From JAQVOO01 sp964524755 (GTDB lineage Bacteria; Spirochaetota; Spirochaetia; Sphaerochaetales; Sphaerochaetaceae), in contig CAZGDR010000042.1 of the NCBI GenBank assembly GCA_964524755.1, forward strand, positions 1-15,851: a stretch of DNA of 15,851 nucleotides. The letters run 5' to 3'. The position numbers and the translations under genes were made by a program. Under the pieces are notes generated by a model. The model ran no database searches and was not told where the DNA came from. It worked only from the letters and a program-made list of their open reading frames with translations. Within the stretch, counting starts at the first letter, position 1, and every line of letters starts with the position of its first letter. Of the stretch, positions 6,548 to 15,110 are shown in pieces.

Positions 6548-8788
6548 TCAGTCAGCTGCTAATTTCTCAAGCACTGCAGTGTTAGCAAAGAAGGTGGTAA
6601 TTTGCCCTGTAGCAAACCGCACTTCAACCATCTCTTTCCCCCGTAAATTCTTCAGATTCTGCACCTCACCCTCGCCAAAATCATCATGAAAAACTCGATC
6701 ACCTAAGGAAAAGGCATTATTTGAACTCTGTTTTTTAGGCTTTGAAAACTCCCTTACAGGACTGAGAATAATATTAGCATTACGCCCCACCCCCTTCCTT
6801 ACCGCACCGCCGTAAGAGTTGGCTCGTCTTCGTTTCGTATCAAGAGCACTATAGCCACTGAAACCAGTCCCTCGTTCTACAGTATCACCTTCTACCTCTA
6901 CCATATCTTTTGGAATTTCACTCAGGAATCTTGAAGGCATCTGAGAAGAAGTCTTGCCCCAGATAGTACGTCGCTTGCAATTAAGGAAGAACAATTCTTT
7001 GCGAGCCCGTGTGATTGCCACGTAGAAAATTCTCCGCTCCTCTTCAAGATCGGCATCATTTTTACTTGCCCGACTAGGGAACAACCCCTCTTCTAAACCA
7101 GTAATGAAGACCCGATCAAACTCCAGCCCCTTCGTGTTGTGCATCGTAATCAAAGAGACGCCCTCTTGGTCAGCAGGATCTTTGTGTCCCATCATAGTCC
7201 TATCCAGCGTCAACGATTCCAAGAAGGAGATAAGACCCTCTTGTCCGGCTGGGTATTCAGCTAAGGTGGAAGCGAGAGCTCCCAAGTTATCTGATTTTTC
7301 GGTACGATTGCGCTCATCTTGTTCCTGATAATACCTAATTATTCCTGAGTTCTCTAACATGAACTTCAATAACTCGGCATTGCCTTCATCGATTCTTCTT
7401 TTAGCCTCATCTATCATCAAAGCAAACTGCTTGGCACCTACTGAAGCTTTGCTCGATAAAACACCCTCATCTACTGCTACATGTAGCGCTACAATCAAAT
7501 CTACACCGCGCTCAGCGGCGAGTGCAATAATCTTATCGACGGAAACATTTCCCAGCCCACGCGCTGGCTTGTTAATCATCCGTTTGAAATTTACTTCATC
7601 TTTATGGTTGAGCAACACATATAACAGAGCTAGCGCATCTTTGACCTCTTCTCGGTCATAGAATCGAAGAGCTCCAATTACTTTATAAGGAATACCAGAT
7701 TGGGTGAACAACGTCTCAAAAGCACTCGATTGGGCATTAGTGCGGTACAAGATGGCAGCATTAGCATAATCACCACTCTTACGTAACTCGGTTGCTACCC
7801 GTAACGCTTCAGCGCGCTCATCGCTTACATAGATGAGCTTACAAGGTTCTCCAGCCTCTTGATCGGTCCATAATGTTTTGGGGTGGCGCCCACTATTATT
7901 CGAGATCACTTTGCTAGCAATTGCCAAAATATTACTAGTAGAACGGTAGTTCTGCTCTAGTTTTACAATCTTGGTGTTGGGGAACACATCAGGAAAAGAG
8001 AGAATATTCTCTACCTCAGCTCCCCTGAAGCGATAAATACTCTGATCATCATCCCCCACTACACAAATAAACGTCTGTGGCCCTACTAAAGCTTGCAATA
8101 ACTTAAATTGAGAAATATTAGAATCCTGATACTCATCCACTAAGACCATCTTGAAGCGCCGATGAATCATCGACGCGATTTGCGGGTCCTGCTCTAGCAA
8201 TTCTAGAGGTCGTCCAATCAAATCGGCAAAGTCGACGTTACCTACCTGTCGCAGTTTTAGTTCATAGCTTTTGAATTGGTGACGGAAATGAGAATCTCTC
8301 CGAAATTGGGCAAGCTTGGGACTCTCAGGATCGAGACCCATATCTTTGGCTAAAGAGATGGCCTTAGCGATTGGAGCTAATTCAGTCTTTTTACTGGCCG
8401 GAAAACAGGAGGCCAATAAAGAGAGAGAATCTTCATCATCATAGATACTAAAGGCATTACTTAAGCCAATACTGGCTCCATACCGGCGCAACATCCACGC
8501 TCCAAAAGAGTGGAACGTACGGATATGCATACCTGAGAGATCAACTCCGCCAAGCATCTGCTCAACCCGGCCCTTCATCTCCTTAGCTGCTCGGTTGGTA
8601 AACGTTACGGCCAAAATCTCCCAAGGCTGCAACCCTAACACCTCAACGGCATAGGCAATTTTGGTGGTAATTACCCGAGTTTTACCTGAACCAGCTCCAG
8701 CTAATACTAATAACGGCTTCTCATTTTCTAACACCGCTTCACGCTGGACTTCATTTAACTCTTGCAGATAGGTCTCAATTCTACTCAT
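6548..8788 (-). CDS. uvrD: ATP-dependent DNA helicase, UvrD/PcrA family
   Basis: A superfamily-1 3'-5' DNA helicase acting in nucleotide-excision and mismatch repair, replication restart and removal of stalled polymerases. The 746-residue protein has every motif in order: Walker A (AGAGSGKT) near 30-37, AVTFTNRAAKEM, RTFHSFG, the DEYQDSN Walker B, VGDDDQSIYRFRGA, EQNYRST, TMHNTKGLEFDRVF and the RRIFYVAITRARKEL arginine-finger motif. The last 55 residues (GDRVFHDDFGEGEV onward) form the Tudor-like end typical of PcrA/UvrD, which contacts RNA polymerase. The start is ATG 8788, sharing one base with the rimO stop (TGATG); GTG 8791 is the alternative, both served by GGAG in the end of rimO. Second gene of the rimO operon. 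Symbol could equally be pcrA. Confidence 0.95.
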   Translation of the reverse strand: MSRIETYLQELNEVQREAVLENEKPLLVLAGAGSGKTRVITTKIAYAVEVLGLQPWEILAVTFTNRAAKEMKGRVEQMLGGVDLSGMHIRTFHSFGAWMLRRYGASIGLSNAFSIYDDEDSLSLLASCFPASKKTELAPIAKAISLAKDMGLDPESPKLAQFRRDSHFRHQFKSYELKLRQVGNVDFADLIGRPLELLEQDPQIASMIHRRFKMVLVDEYQDSNISQFKLLQALVGPQTFICVVGDDDQSIYRFRGAEVENILSFPDVFPNTKIVKLEQNYRSTSNILAIASKVISNNSGRHPKTLWTDQEAGEPCKLIYVSDERAEALRVATELRKSGDYANAAILYRTNAQSSAFETLFTQSGIPYKVIGALRFYDREEVKDALALLYVLLNHKDEVNFKRMINKPARGLGNVSVDKIIALAAERGVDLIVALHVAVDEGVLSSKASVGAKQFALMIDEAKRRIDEGNAELLKFMLENSGIIRYYQEQDERNRTEKSDNLGALASTLAEYPAGQEGLISFLESLTLDRTMMGHKDPADQEGVSLITMHNTKGLEFDRVFITGLEEGLFPSRASKNDADLEEERRIFYVAITRARKELFFLNCKRRTIWGKTSSQMPSRFLSEIPKDMVEVEGDTVERGTGFSGYSALDTKRRRANSYGGAVRKGVGRNANIILSPVREFSKPKKQSSNNAFSLGDRVFHDDFGEGEVQNLKNLRGKEMVEVRFATGQITTFFANTAVLEKLAAD

Positions 8789-10149
8789 CACTCATCTTCT
8801 CCGCTCACTGGAATCGCTTCAAGATCAACCCCGTTCACTCGTGAGATTCCACAACGAACAACTGAACCTGGCACAAGATTACGGCCAATTACCACAGTCA
8901 ATCCATCTACCTCAGGAGCTTGGTGCACCGTACGCCCAATAGCCAAATCTTCCCCTTCCACTAATTCCTCAATCAACACCTCTTGCACGGTACCCACAAA
9001 GCGTTGCAAACGTTTAGAGGTGATTGCTTCTTGCACACCCTCTAATTCTTTTTGCCATTTCCCCGCTTTTTTCATAATCTTTTTATGCTCAGCCGCACTG
9101 CGATCTTTAAAGGCTGGGGTATCTTCTTCTCTCGAATATATAAAGAACCCAACCCAATCTAATTGGGCTTCGATTAAGAACTGCTTGAGTTCCTTAATAG
9201 TTTCATCACTCTCCCCGGTAAATCCTATCATCAAGGTTGACCGTAGCGTGGCTTCGGGCAGTGTCTGACGAATGGTCTGCACCAGCTTCACATACGAGGA
9301 CCTATCTCCTAAACGGCCCATAGGACGTAACACTGTTGGGTGTGCATGTTGAAAAGGAACATCAAAATAGGGAAGGATTTTTGAATGATTTGCTACGACG
9401 GAGACTAAACCTTCTGGAAAATCATCGGGATGGATATAGAGCATGCGAATACGGAAATCACCTGTAAGTGCAGCTAAAGCCTCGAGGAGTTCCAGAAACT
9501 GGGATTCTCCACATTCTCTATCGGTTCCATAAGCGGCTAAATCCTGAGCAATCAAATTCAATTCTTTAATTCCAGAATCTACTAATTGTTGGGCCTCTTT
9601 TAGGATATCAGCAAAGGGGCGACTTCTGAGCGGGCCCCTAATAAGAGGAATCGCACAATAACGACAGCGATGGTTACACCCCTCTGAAATCTTTAGATAG
9701 GCTGAGCCTGGATAATTAAATAATGTACTACGCTCATTACTCTCTTCAGTTATGAGGGGATACGAGGGAAGATCAATCTCTCGTTCTCCAGCATATACAC
9801 GGCGCACTAACCGAGTGATATAACGTAAGTCACGATTGCCAAAGATCGCATCGGCTTCGGGTAGTTCAGTCAACAACTCCTTCCCATAACGTTGAGCCAA
9901 ACATCCTGTCATGATGACCTTAGCTTCTGGAAAATCTGCACGTAGACTAAAGAAAGTATTAATTGACTCTTCACGAGCCGACTCAATAAACCCACAAGTA
10001 TTGACCAAAATAAGATCTGCATGCGCAGCATCGTCTACAACGATACATTCTGCCTCTTTCAAGGTATGTAGCATCACTTCAGCATCTACCTGATTTTTAG
10101 CACATCCGAGATTTTCGATATAGACTTTCTTGCCAGCGATATCGCCCAT
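8788..10149 (-). CDS. rimO: Ribosomal protein S12 (aspartate)-C3 methylthiotransferase RimO
   Basis: A radical-SAM enzyme that adds a methylthio group to a conserved aspartate of ribosomal protein S12. The 453 residues show the three-domain plan: an N-terminal MTTase domain with cluster ligands Cys16 (NLGCAKNQVD), Cys52 (NTCGFIESA) and Cys83 (TGCLAQRY); a radical-SAM domain with Cys158, Cys162 and Cys165 (CNHRCRYC) followed by PLIRGPLRSRP; and a C-terminal TRAM domain from about residue 385. CAKNQVDAE and IPLIRG favour RimO over the tRNA enzyme MiaB. The ATG has a strong but close GGAGGG (10154-10159). It heads the operon with uvrD and the aminotransferase-like gene. Its leader contains several inverted repeats, one directly before the ribosome-binding site. 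Confidence 0.95.
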   Translation of the reverse strand: MGDIAGKKVYIENLGCAKNQVDAEVMLHTLKEAECIVVDDAAHADLILVNTCGFIESAREESINTFFSLRADFPEAKVIMTGCLAQRYGKELLTELPEADAIFGNRDLRYITRLVRRVYAGEREIDLPSYPLITEESNERSTLFNYPGSAYLKISEGCNHRCRYCAIPLIRGPLRSRPFADILKEAQQLVDSGIKELNLIAQDLAAYGTDRECGESQFLELLEALAALTGDFRIRMLYIHPDDFPEGLVSVVANHSKILPYFDVPFQHAHPTVLRPMGRLGDRSSYVKLVQTIRQTLPEATLRSTLMIGFTGESDETIKELKQFLIEAQLDWVGFFIYSREEDTPAFKDRSAAEHKKIMKKAGKWQKELEGVQEAITSKRLQRFVGTVQEVLIEELVEGEDLAIGRTVHQAPEVDGLTVVIGRNLVPGSVVRCGISRVNGVDLEAIPVSGEDE

Positions 10150-10277
10150 GAATCCCTCCGTAGCGCCGAGCGGCGCAAAGGCAAGTCTGTTACAACTCAG
10201 GACAGACTGTCAAGAGGAGCTCTATCCTCTTTCAGTTGTTAAACTACCTCTATATATTCTTATTTAAGATTCATTAC

Positions 10278-10283
10278 ATTATA
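10278..10283 (-). promoter_or_regulatory. Candidate -10 element of the rimO operon
   Basis: TATAAT on the minus strand. No good -35 lies upstream; the -35 position falls on the right arm of the dyad AGATGT-N7-ACATCT (10289-10307), which could be an activator or repressor site. A start near 10271 would give a leader of about 120 nt carrying three hairpins. A TTGACA at 10208-10213 lacks a good -10 and is a weaker alternative. Confidence 0.4.
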
Positions 10284-10400
10284 TAAAGAGATGTGGTATC
10301 AACATCTTTGAACGGTAGTGTAGAACCCATCCAACTAATTTCCAACAACCTATGCAGCAGTAATTTAAGTTTAAAAATACTCTATATTTGTATTACCTAA

Positions 10401-10429
10401 TTGACGAAAGCATCTCTCAATGGTATATC
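10401..10429 (+). promoter_or_regulatory. Distal opp promoter candidate
   Basis: TTGACG (10401-10406, 5/6) and TATATC (10424-10429, 4/6) are separated by 17 bp. The start site would be near 10436, about 78 nt before the oppB ATG. Confidence 0.5.
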
Positions 10430-10457
10430 TGTTTACTTGCATATCTGAACATCTTAG

Positions 10458-10463
10458 TATAAT
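10458..10463 (+). promoter_or_regulatory. Proximal opp promoter -10 candidate
   Basis: A perfect TATAAT with only weak -35 choices (TTTACT with 20 bp, TTGCAT with 15 bp). A start near 10470 would put the 5' end four bases before the leader ATG at 10474. The poor -35 suggests that this promoter, if used, needs an activator. Confidence 0.4.
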
Positions 10464-10473
10464 ATCGGTCCAT

Positions 10474-10521
10474 ATGCGTGTTTATCTTTATTCTCATTGC
10501 CGTGAGGTTGCCAATGACTAA
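10474..10521 (+). CDS. Possible 15-residue leader peptide overlapping the oppB start
   Basis: ATG at 10474 opens a short frame, MRVYLYSHCREVAND, ending at TAA 10519-10521. The frame contains the oppB ribosome-binding site (GAGGT) and overlaps the oppB ATG by eight bases, so ribosomes ending here could feed oppB. It has no ribosome-binding site of its own. It may be chance; no family is recognised. Confidence 0.25.
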   Translation: MRVYLYSHCREVAND

Positions 10522-11443
10522 ATACATGATCAAGCGTTTGCTTGGGATAATCCCCACACTCTTGGTGATAATTACCATCAGTTTCTTTATAGTCCGTGTT
10601 GCACCGGGCGGTCCCTTTGACGGCGAAAGAGCACTACCTGAAGTAGTAAAACGTAATATCGAAGCTAAATATCATATTAACGACCCCTTAATTATGCAGT
10701 ATGGCCGTTATATGTTCGATGTCTTACGTGGAGACTTAGGTCCCTCTTATCGTTACAAAGACCACGATGTCAACTTCTATATTTTTGAAAGCTTACCCAA
10801 CTCTATGATTTTAGGGGTCATAGCGATCTCCATATCAATCGTTTTTGGGATAATTAGCGGCATGCTAGCAGCGGTCCGGCAGAATACCTGGGTCGATTAT
10901 CTGAGTATGGCTTTCGCTGTAATAGGGATATCGGTCCCCTTGTTTGTCATTGGACCGGTACTTCAATATGTTTTTGCCATGAAACTGCAATGGTTGCCTA
11001 CATCTGGTTGGTTCACAGCTGGGGATGGCTGGAAAACAATTATTCTCCCTGCAATAACTCTCGCATTTGCCCATTTTGCTACAATTGCGCGCCTCACACG
11101 TTCCAGTATGTTAGAAACTTTGCGCAGTGACTATATCCGCACTGCTAAAGCTAAAGGAATGAAAAATTCGACCATCATTTTCAAGCATACTATGAAAGGA
11201 ACCATGCTCCCCATCGTCAGTTACTTAGGTCCAGCCTTTGCGGGGATCATTACCGGTTCTGTCGTGGTGGAACAGGTTTTCCGCATTCCAGGTCTCGGAA
11301 AATTCTTTGTGCAGTCCTCCTTTAACCGAGACTACACGCTCATCGTTGGTGTTGTCATCGTCTATTCAGTCATTCTTGTAATTATGAACTTCCTTGTTGA
11401 CATACTTTATTCGTTGCTCGACCCACGCATCACCTATAAATAA
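10514..11443 (+). CDS. oppB: Oligopeptide ABC transporter, permease OppB
   Basis: One of two membrane subunits of an oligopeptide/dipeptide importer of the Opp/Dpp type. The 309 residues begin with MTKYMIKRLLGIIPTLLVII, the usual first helix, followed by RVAPGGPFD, a helix block from about 96 on, and the cytoplasmic coupling segment TARLTRSSMLETLRSDYIRT... AKAKGM in the binding-protein-dependent transport domain. About six membrane helices are visible, as expected. A longer frame begins at GTG 10478, but ATG 10514 has a proper GAGGT site five bases upstream and gives the family's usual N-terminus. First gene of oppBCDF; oppC follows after 15 bases. Confidence 0.93.
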   Translation: MTKYMIKRLLGIIPTLLVIITISFFIVRVAPGGPFDGERALPEVVKRNIEAKYHINDPLIMQYGRYMFDVLRGDLGPSYRYKDHDVNFYIFESLPNSMILGVIAISISIVFGIISGMLAAVRQNTWVDYLSMAFAVIGISVPLFVIGPVLQYVFAMKLQWLPTSGWFTAGDGWKTIILPAITLAFAHFATIARLTRSSMLETLRSDYIRTAKAKGMKNSTIIFKHTMKGTMLPIVSYLGPAFAGIITGSVVVEQVFRIPGLGKFFVQSSFNRDYTLIVGVVIVYSVILVIMNFLVDILYSLLDPRITYK

Positions 11444-11458
11444 GATTGGAGCTACTAG

Positions 11459-13066
11459 ATGAATCTATTACGAAAACATAAAATCTCCCAACAAGCAACT
11501 AATGAGTTTGATCAAGTTATTGTGGGCAATAGTCTTTCAAAAGATGCTTGGCGTAGACTAAAGAAGAATAAGATGGCAGTCATCAGCGTGGTTATTGTTA
11601 TTATCTACATTCTTCTCGCTGTGTTAGCACCAATACTCCCTATTTATCCTTATGATGAAATCATTCTTGACCATCAACATCTCAAACCTTCCTTGGTGAG
11701 GAATGCTGGAGAGCTCCTCTTAGAGAAGCGGATGGCCGACATCTATACCCAGGCTTGGCGCCAAGAGCGGCTTGAACTCTCACCCGAAATAGATGATATG
11801 CTCTGGACTTGGATTGATAAAAACGAAGCCAATAAGGTTTGGAGTTACATGTTTATTGAAGGTAACAAGCAGGTAGCTGAAGGAACCTTTACTTTCAATA
11901 AAGCAGAGCAAAGGACTATAGACAATCTCCAAAAAAAGCTAAAAACAGATTTGCAAATTACGGTTAATAAAATTTGGCATACCCCCTTAGACGGAAAGAA
12001 ACAAAACATTGCTAAACTCCCTGTGAATGAAATAGTGGCTCTTTATGCAGACATGATTGGAAGTACGAGCGAAATTGAAATTGGGCAGTATGGTCATGAA
12101 ATAGAACAACAGCTCATGAAAAAAATCAAAACTCAAAATGTTGATCTCAGTGAAGAGGAGTATGCTGTTCTTTTTGAAAAAGAAATTGAGGGTCTTTCTA
12201 AGAAAAAGCATGATGCTTTAATCAGAGAAAACGTTCTAGCTAAAATAAAATCACGCGTCAAAGAAATTGCTGCAAGTGACCTTAAGGAAGCCGCAACCGA
12301 TGAGAGTGTAGCATTTCCTTTAAACAAAGAAATTACCATTAAGGGGTCCCTCTCAGCTGATGTAAAAGCAACCAAGATGCATGAACGGCGCTATTACCTT
12401 GGAACTGACAACCAAGGGCGCGATATGCTCTCCAGAATTATCTATGGAGGTCAGGTCTCTATTGCCATTGGGTTTATTGGAACTATCACCAGTGTTATAA
12501 TCGGAACAATTTTGGGTGCTTTAGCTGGATACCTTGGGGGAAAAGTTGACTATCTTATTATGCGCGTAGTTGATATTATGTATGGTCTCCCCTATATGCT
12601 ACTGGTCATTATTGCCATGGCAATCTTTGGAAGGAATATCTTGAATCTCTTCCTTGCCCTAGCAATAATCAGTTGGCTCACTATTAGTCGCATGGTTCGA
12701 GGACAGATCATGTCCCTGAAAAACCAGGAGTTTATTGAAGCTGCACGCTCAATGGGAGCTCCCACTTGGCGTATTATATTCCGCCACTTAGTTCCCAATT
12801 CACTAAGCATCATTATTGTCTTTTCAACATTGAGGATTCCATCATTTATCATGACTGAATCCTTCCTCTCCTTCCTAGGTCTGGGTGTCCAGGCTCCCTT
12901 CGCTTCATGGGGTTCCCTAGTAGGAGATGCCGTTGGTGGAATGACCTTGTACCCGTGGAAACTATTTTTCCCAGCGACCGCTATGACCATCTTTTTATTC
13001 GCTATGAATTTTCTCGGCGATGGTTTACGTGACGCCTTTGATCCCCAAAGTAAGAATCAGTTATAG
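11459..13066 (+). CDS. oppC: Oligopeptide ABC transporter, permease OppC with a large extra loop domain
   Basis: The second permease subunit. Residues 28-60 (SKDAWRRLKKNKMAVISVVI and on to PILP) are the normal OppC N-terminal arm and first helix. From HERRYYLGTDNQGRDMLSRI (308-327) onward comes the standard transport domain, including NQEFIEAARSMGAP (EAA coupling loop) and ESFLSFLGLGVQAP. Between them lie about 225 residues (roughly 79-305) absent from ordinary OppC proteins of about 300 residues. The insert is hydrophilic, Lys/Glu-rich, helix-prone, with no membrane segment, and by topology lies outside the inner membrane. GGAG at 11448-11451 supports the start. The stop codon overlaps the oppD ribosome-binding site. 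Confidence 0.92.
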   Translation: MNLLRKHKISQQATNEFDQVIVGNSLSKDAWRRLKKNKMAVISVVIVIIYILLAVLAPILPIYPYDEIILDHQHLKPSLVRNAGELLLEKRMADIYTQAWRQERLELSPEIDDMLWTWIDKNEANKVWSYMFIEGNKQVAEGTFTFNKAEQRTIDNLQKKLKTDLQITVNKIWHTPLDGKKQNIAKLPVNEIVALYADMIGSTSEIEIGQYGHEIEQQLMKKIKTQNVDLSEEEYAVLFEKEIEGLSKKKHDALIRENVLAKIKSRVKEIAASDLKEAATDESVAFPLNKEITIKGSLSADVKATKMHERRYYLGTDNQGRDMLSRIIYGGQVSIAIGFIGTITSVIIGTILGALAGYLGGKVDYLIMRVVDIMYGLPYMLLVIIAMAIFGRNILNLFLALAIISWLTISRMVRGQIMSLKNQEFIEAARSMGAPTWRIIFRHLVPNSLSIIIVFSTLRIPSFIMTESFLSFLGLGVQAPFASWGSLVGDAVGGMTLYPWKLFFPATAMTIFLFAMNFLGDGLRDAFDPQSKNQL

Positions 13067-13078
13067 GAGCACAGCATT

Positions 13079-14098
13079 GTGAGTAATGTAAGTTCACTAA
13101 AAAAATATAAAAATCTGCTTGAAGTACGGGATCTTAAAACCCACTTTAGGACAGATGCCGGAATCGTAAAAGCGGTTGACGGTATCTCTTTCACGCTAAA
13201 CGAAGGAGAAACGATTGGCATTGTAGGAGAGTCAGGAAGTGGAAAATCAGTTACCAACCTCTCCATCATGCGTCTTATTCAAAGCCCTCCAGGTAAAATT
13301 GTTGGTGGGGAGATCCTTTTCGAAGGAAAAGATATTTTAAAACTTTCAGAAGGTGCATTACGCCATCTTCGCGGTAATGAAATATCTATGATATTCCAAG
13401 ACCCGATGACAAGCCTCAATCCCTTCTTGAAAATCTCAACTCAAATGATTGAGACCATCCGACTACACCAAAAGATTTCGCGTAAAGAAGCTTTAGCGAA
13501 ATCTATTGAAATGTTAAAGTTGGTGGGTATACCTGCAGCCGAAGAACGTATCCATAATTATCCACACCAATTTTCGGGTGGTATGCGCCAGCGAGTTATG
13601 ATTGGCATGGCGCTGAGCTGTGAAGCCAAGATTTTGATTGCTGATGAACCGACTACAGCGTTGGATGTCACCATTCAAGCCCAAATCTTGGAGCTTATTC
13701 AAGGATTGGCCCAAAAGATGAATACGGCTGTGATCCTCATCACTCATGATTTAGGTGTAGTGGCTGGGATGTGTGACAGTGTATGTGTCATGTATGCCGG
13801 AAAAATTGTAGAAAAAGCTAAAACAGAAGATCTGTACGCAAATCCTGCCCATCCTTACACCGATGGACTGATTCGTTCCGTTCCCCGTCTGGACAAAGCC
13901 CATAAAGGGAAGCTTTTTTCGATTGAAGGACAACCTCCCAACGTTATTGATCTTCCAATCTGTTGCCCCTTCCATCCCCGTTGCCACAAGGTAATGGAAG
14001 TTTGCAGACACCATTATCCACCTACAAAGGATCTTGGTAATGAGCATGAAGTATCCTGCTGGCTATACATTGACAAGAAGGAGCATCCCGATGCCTAA
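13079..14098 (+). CDS. oppD: Oligopeptide ABC transporter, ATPase OppD
   Basis: First of two ATPases powering the importer. The 339 residues contain Walker A GESGSGKS (50-57), Q-loop FQDP (Gln107), the signature FSGGM (165-169), Walker B IADEP with Asp189/Glu190, and the switch histidine in LITHD. The C-terminal oligopeptide-transporter extension holds Cys296, Cys302, Cys309 and Cys327 (spacing x5, x6, x17), the pattern that holds a 4Fe-4S cluster in characterised Dpp/Opp ATPases. The start is GTG 13079 with GGAG at 13066-13069. Its end overlaps oppF by eight bases. Confidence 0.95.
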   Translation: MSNVSSLKKYKNLLEVRDLKTHFRTDAGIVKAVDGISFTLNEGETIGIVGESGSGKSVTNLSIMRLIQSPPGKIVGGEILFEGKDILKLSEGALRHLRGNEISMIFQDPMTSLNPFLKISTQMIETIRLHQKISRKEALAKSIEMLKLVGIPAAEERIHNYPHQFSGGMRQRVMIGMALSCEAKILIADEPTTALDVTIQAQILELIQGLAQKMNTAVILITHDLGVVAGMCDSVCVMYAGKIVEKAKTEDLYANPAHPYTDGLIRSVPRLDKAHKGKLFSIEGQPPNVIDLPICCPFHPRCHKVMEVCRHHYPPTKDLGNEHEVSCWLYIDKKEHPDA

Positions 14099-15104
14099 CG
14101 ATACAGTAAAAAAGCCCTTGCTTGAGGTTGTTGACCTTAAGCAACATTTCCCTATAGAAGCTGGATTCATCTTTAAAAAGCAAGTTGGAGCAGTCAGAGC
14201 CGTCGACGGGATCACGTTTACCGTGAACGAAGGCGAAACACTTGGTATTGTCGGTGAATCAGGTTGTGGAAAATCGACTACAGTGCGTTCAATTGCCCAG
14301 TTATATAAACCTACATCAGGTAGTGTTATCTTTGATGGTATTGATCTAGTAAACGCACCACGCGAGCAAATGCTTGATGCACGCAAGAATATTCAAATGA
14401 TATTTCAAGACCCCTATGCCTCACTGAATCCAAGAATGACGGTGAGAACAATAATTGCAGAACCGCTTGATATATACCGTAAACGAGGAATGCTCGATGC
14501 ATCGGTTACGAAAGAATCAATAGAGGACCGCGTTGAAGATCTCATGGAGCGAGTGGGGCTCAACCGTGCCTTTAAGAACCGTTATCCACACGAGTTTAGT
14601 GGTGGACAGAGACAGCGAATTGGAATAGCTCGTGCCTTAGCTCTAAATCCGAAGATCATCTTAGCTGATGAACCAGTAAGTGCCCTCGACGTTTCAATTC
14701 AATCTCAGATTCTTAACTTATTGCATGACTTGCAAGAAGAGTTTGGTCTAACGTATGTTTTCATCGCCCATGACTTGGCGGTTATAGAATACATCAGCAC
14801 CCGCGTTGCAGTTATGTACTTAGGTAAGTTTATGGAACTTTCACGCTCTAGTGATCTCTATAAAAACCCTTTGCACCCCTATACTCAAGCGCTCCTTTCA
14901 GCCGCGCCTATCCCCGATCCGGTCATTGAGCGAAAAAGGCAGAGAATCATTCTCACGGGTGATGTGCCCTCACCCAACGTAGAACGTTTTGGTTGTTATT
15001 TCTATGACCGTTGTCCATACCGCATGGAAAAATGTAAGACTAACATTCCCCCCATGAAAAGAATGGACGCGCACCATGAGGTCGCTTGCTGGCTTTATGA
15101 ATAA
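14091..15104 (+). CDS. oppF: Oligopeptide ABC transporter, ATPase OppF
   Basis: Second ATPase, pairing with OppD. The 337 residues have Walker A GESGCGKS (55-62), FQDPYASLNPR, the FSGGQRQR signature, ILADEPVSALD Walker B, and FIAHDLAVIEY. The C-terminal extension repeats the cysteine spacing of OppD: Cys302, Cys308, Cys315, Cys333. An upstream in-frame start exists at 14034, but ATG 14091 has AAGGAG seven bases before it and gives the usual N-terminus (MPNDTVKKPLLEV), overlapping oppD by eight bases, so translation is likely coupled. Last gene of the operon; no terminator is visible before the convergent gene six bases away. Confidence 0.95.
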   Translation: MPNDTVKKPLLEVVDLKQHFPIEAGFIFKKQVGAVRAVDGITFTVNEGETLGIVGESGCGKSTTVRSIAQLYKPTSGSVIFDGIDLVNAPREQMLDARKNIQMIFQDPYASLNPRMTVRTIIAEPLDIYRKRGMLDASVTKESIEDRVEDLMERVGLNRAFKNRYPHEFSGGQRQRIGIARALALNPKIILADEPVSALDVSIQSQILNLLHDLQEEFGLTYVFIAHDLAVIEYISTRVAVMYLGKFMELSRSSDLYKNPLHPYTQALLSAAPIPDPVIERKRQRIILTGDVPSPNVERFGCYFYDRCPYRMEKCKTNIPPMKRMDAHHEVACWLYE

Positions 15105-15110
15105 CGAACT

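Larger units (their letters stand above)
10150..10513. other. Divergent regulatory region between rimO and oppB, with several inverted repeats
   Basis: This 364-base AT-rich stretch has no convincing gene apart from a 15-codon leader frame. From the rimO side it contains GCGCCG-AG-CGGCGC (10163-10176) three bases from the rimO ribosome-binding site, AGTCTGT-11-ACAGACT (10184-10208), AAGAGGA-6-TCCTCTT (10212-10231), and AGATGT-7-ACATCT (10289-10307). Promoter-like sequences for both directions are listed separately. No RNA gene was recognised. Confidence 0.7.

Noticed and set aside
10478..10513. GTG start giving oppB twelve extra residues
   Set aside because: No ribosome-binding site, whereas ATG 10514 has GAGGT and yields the family's usual start.
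14034..14090. Earlier start for oppF inside oppD
   Set aside because: ATG 14091 has AAGGAG at ideal distance; the earlier segment only mirrors oppD coding sequence in another frame.
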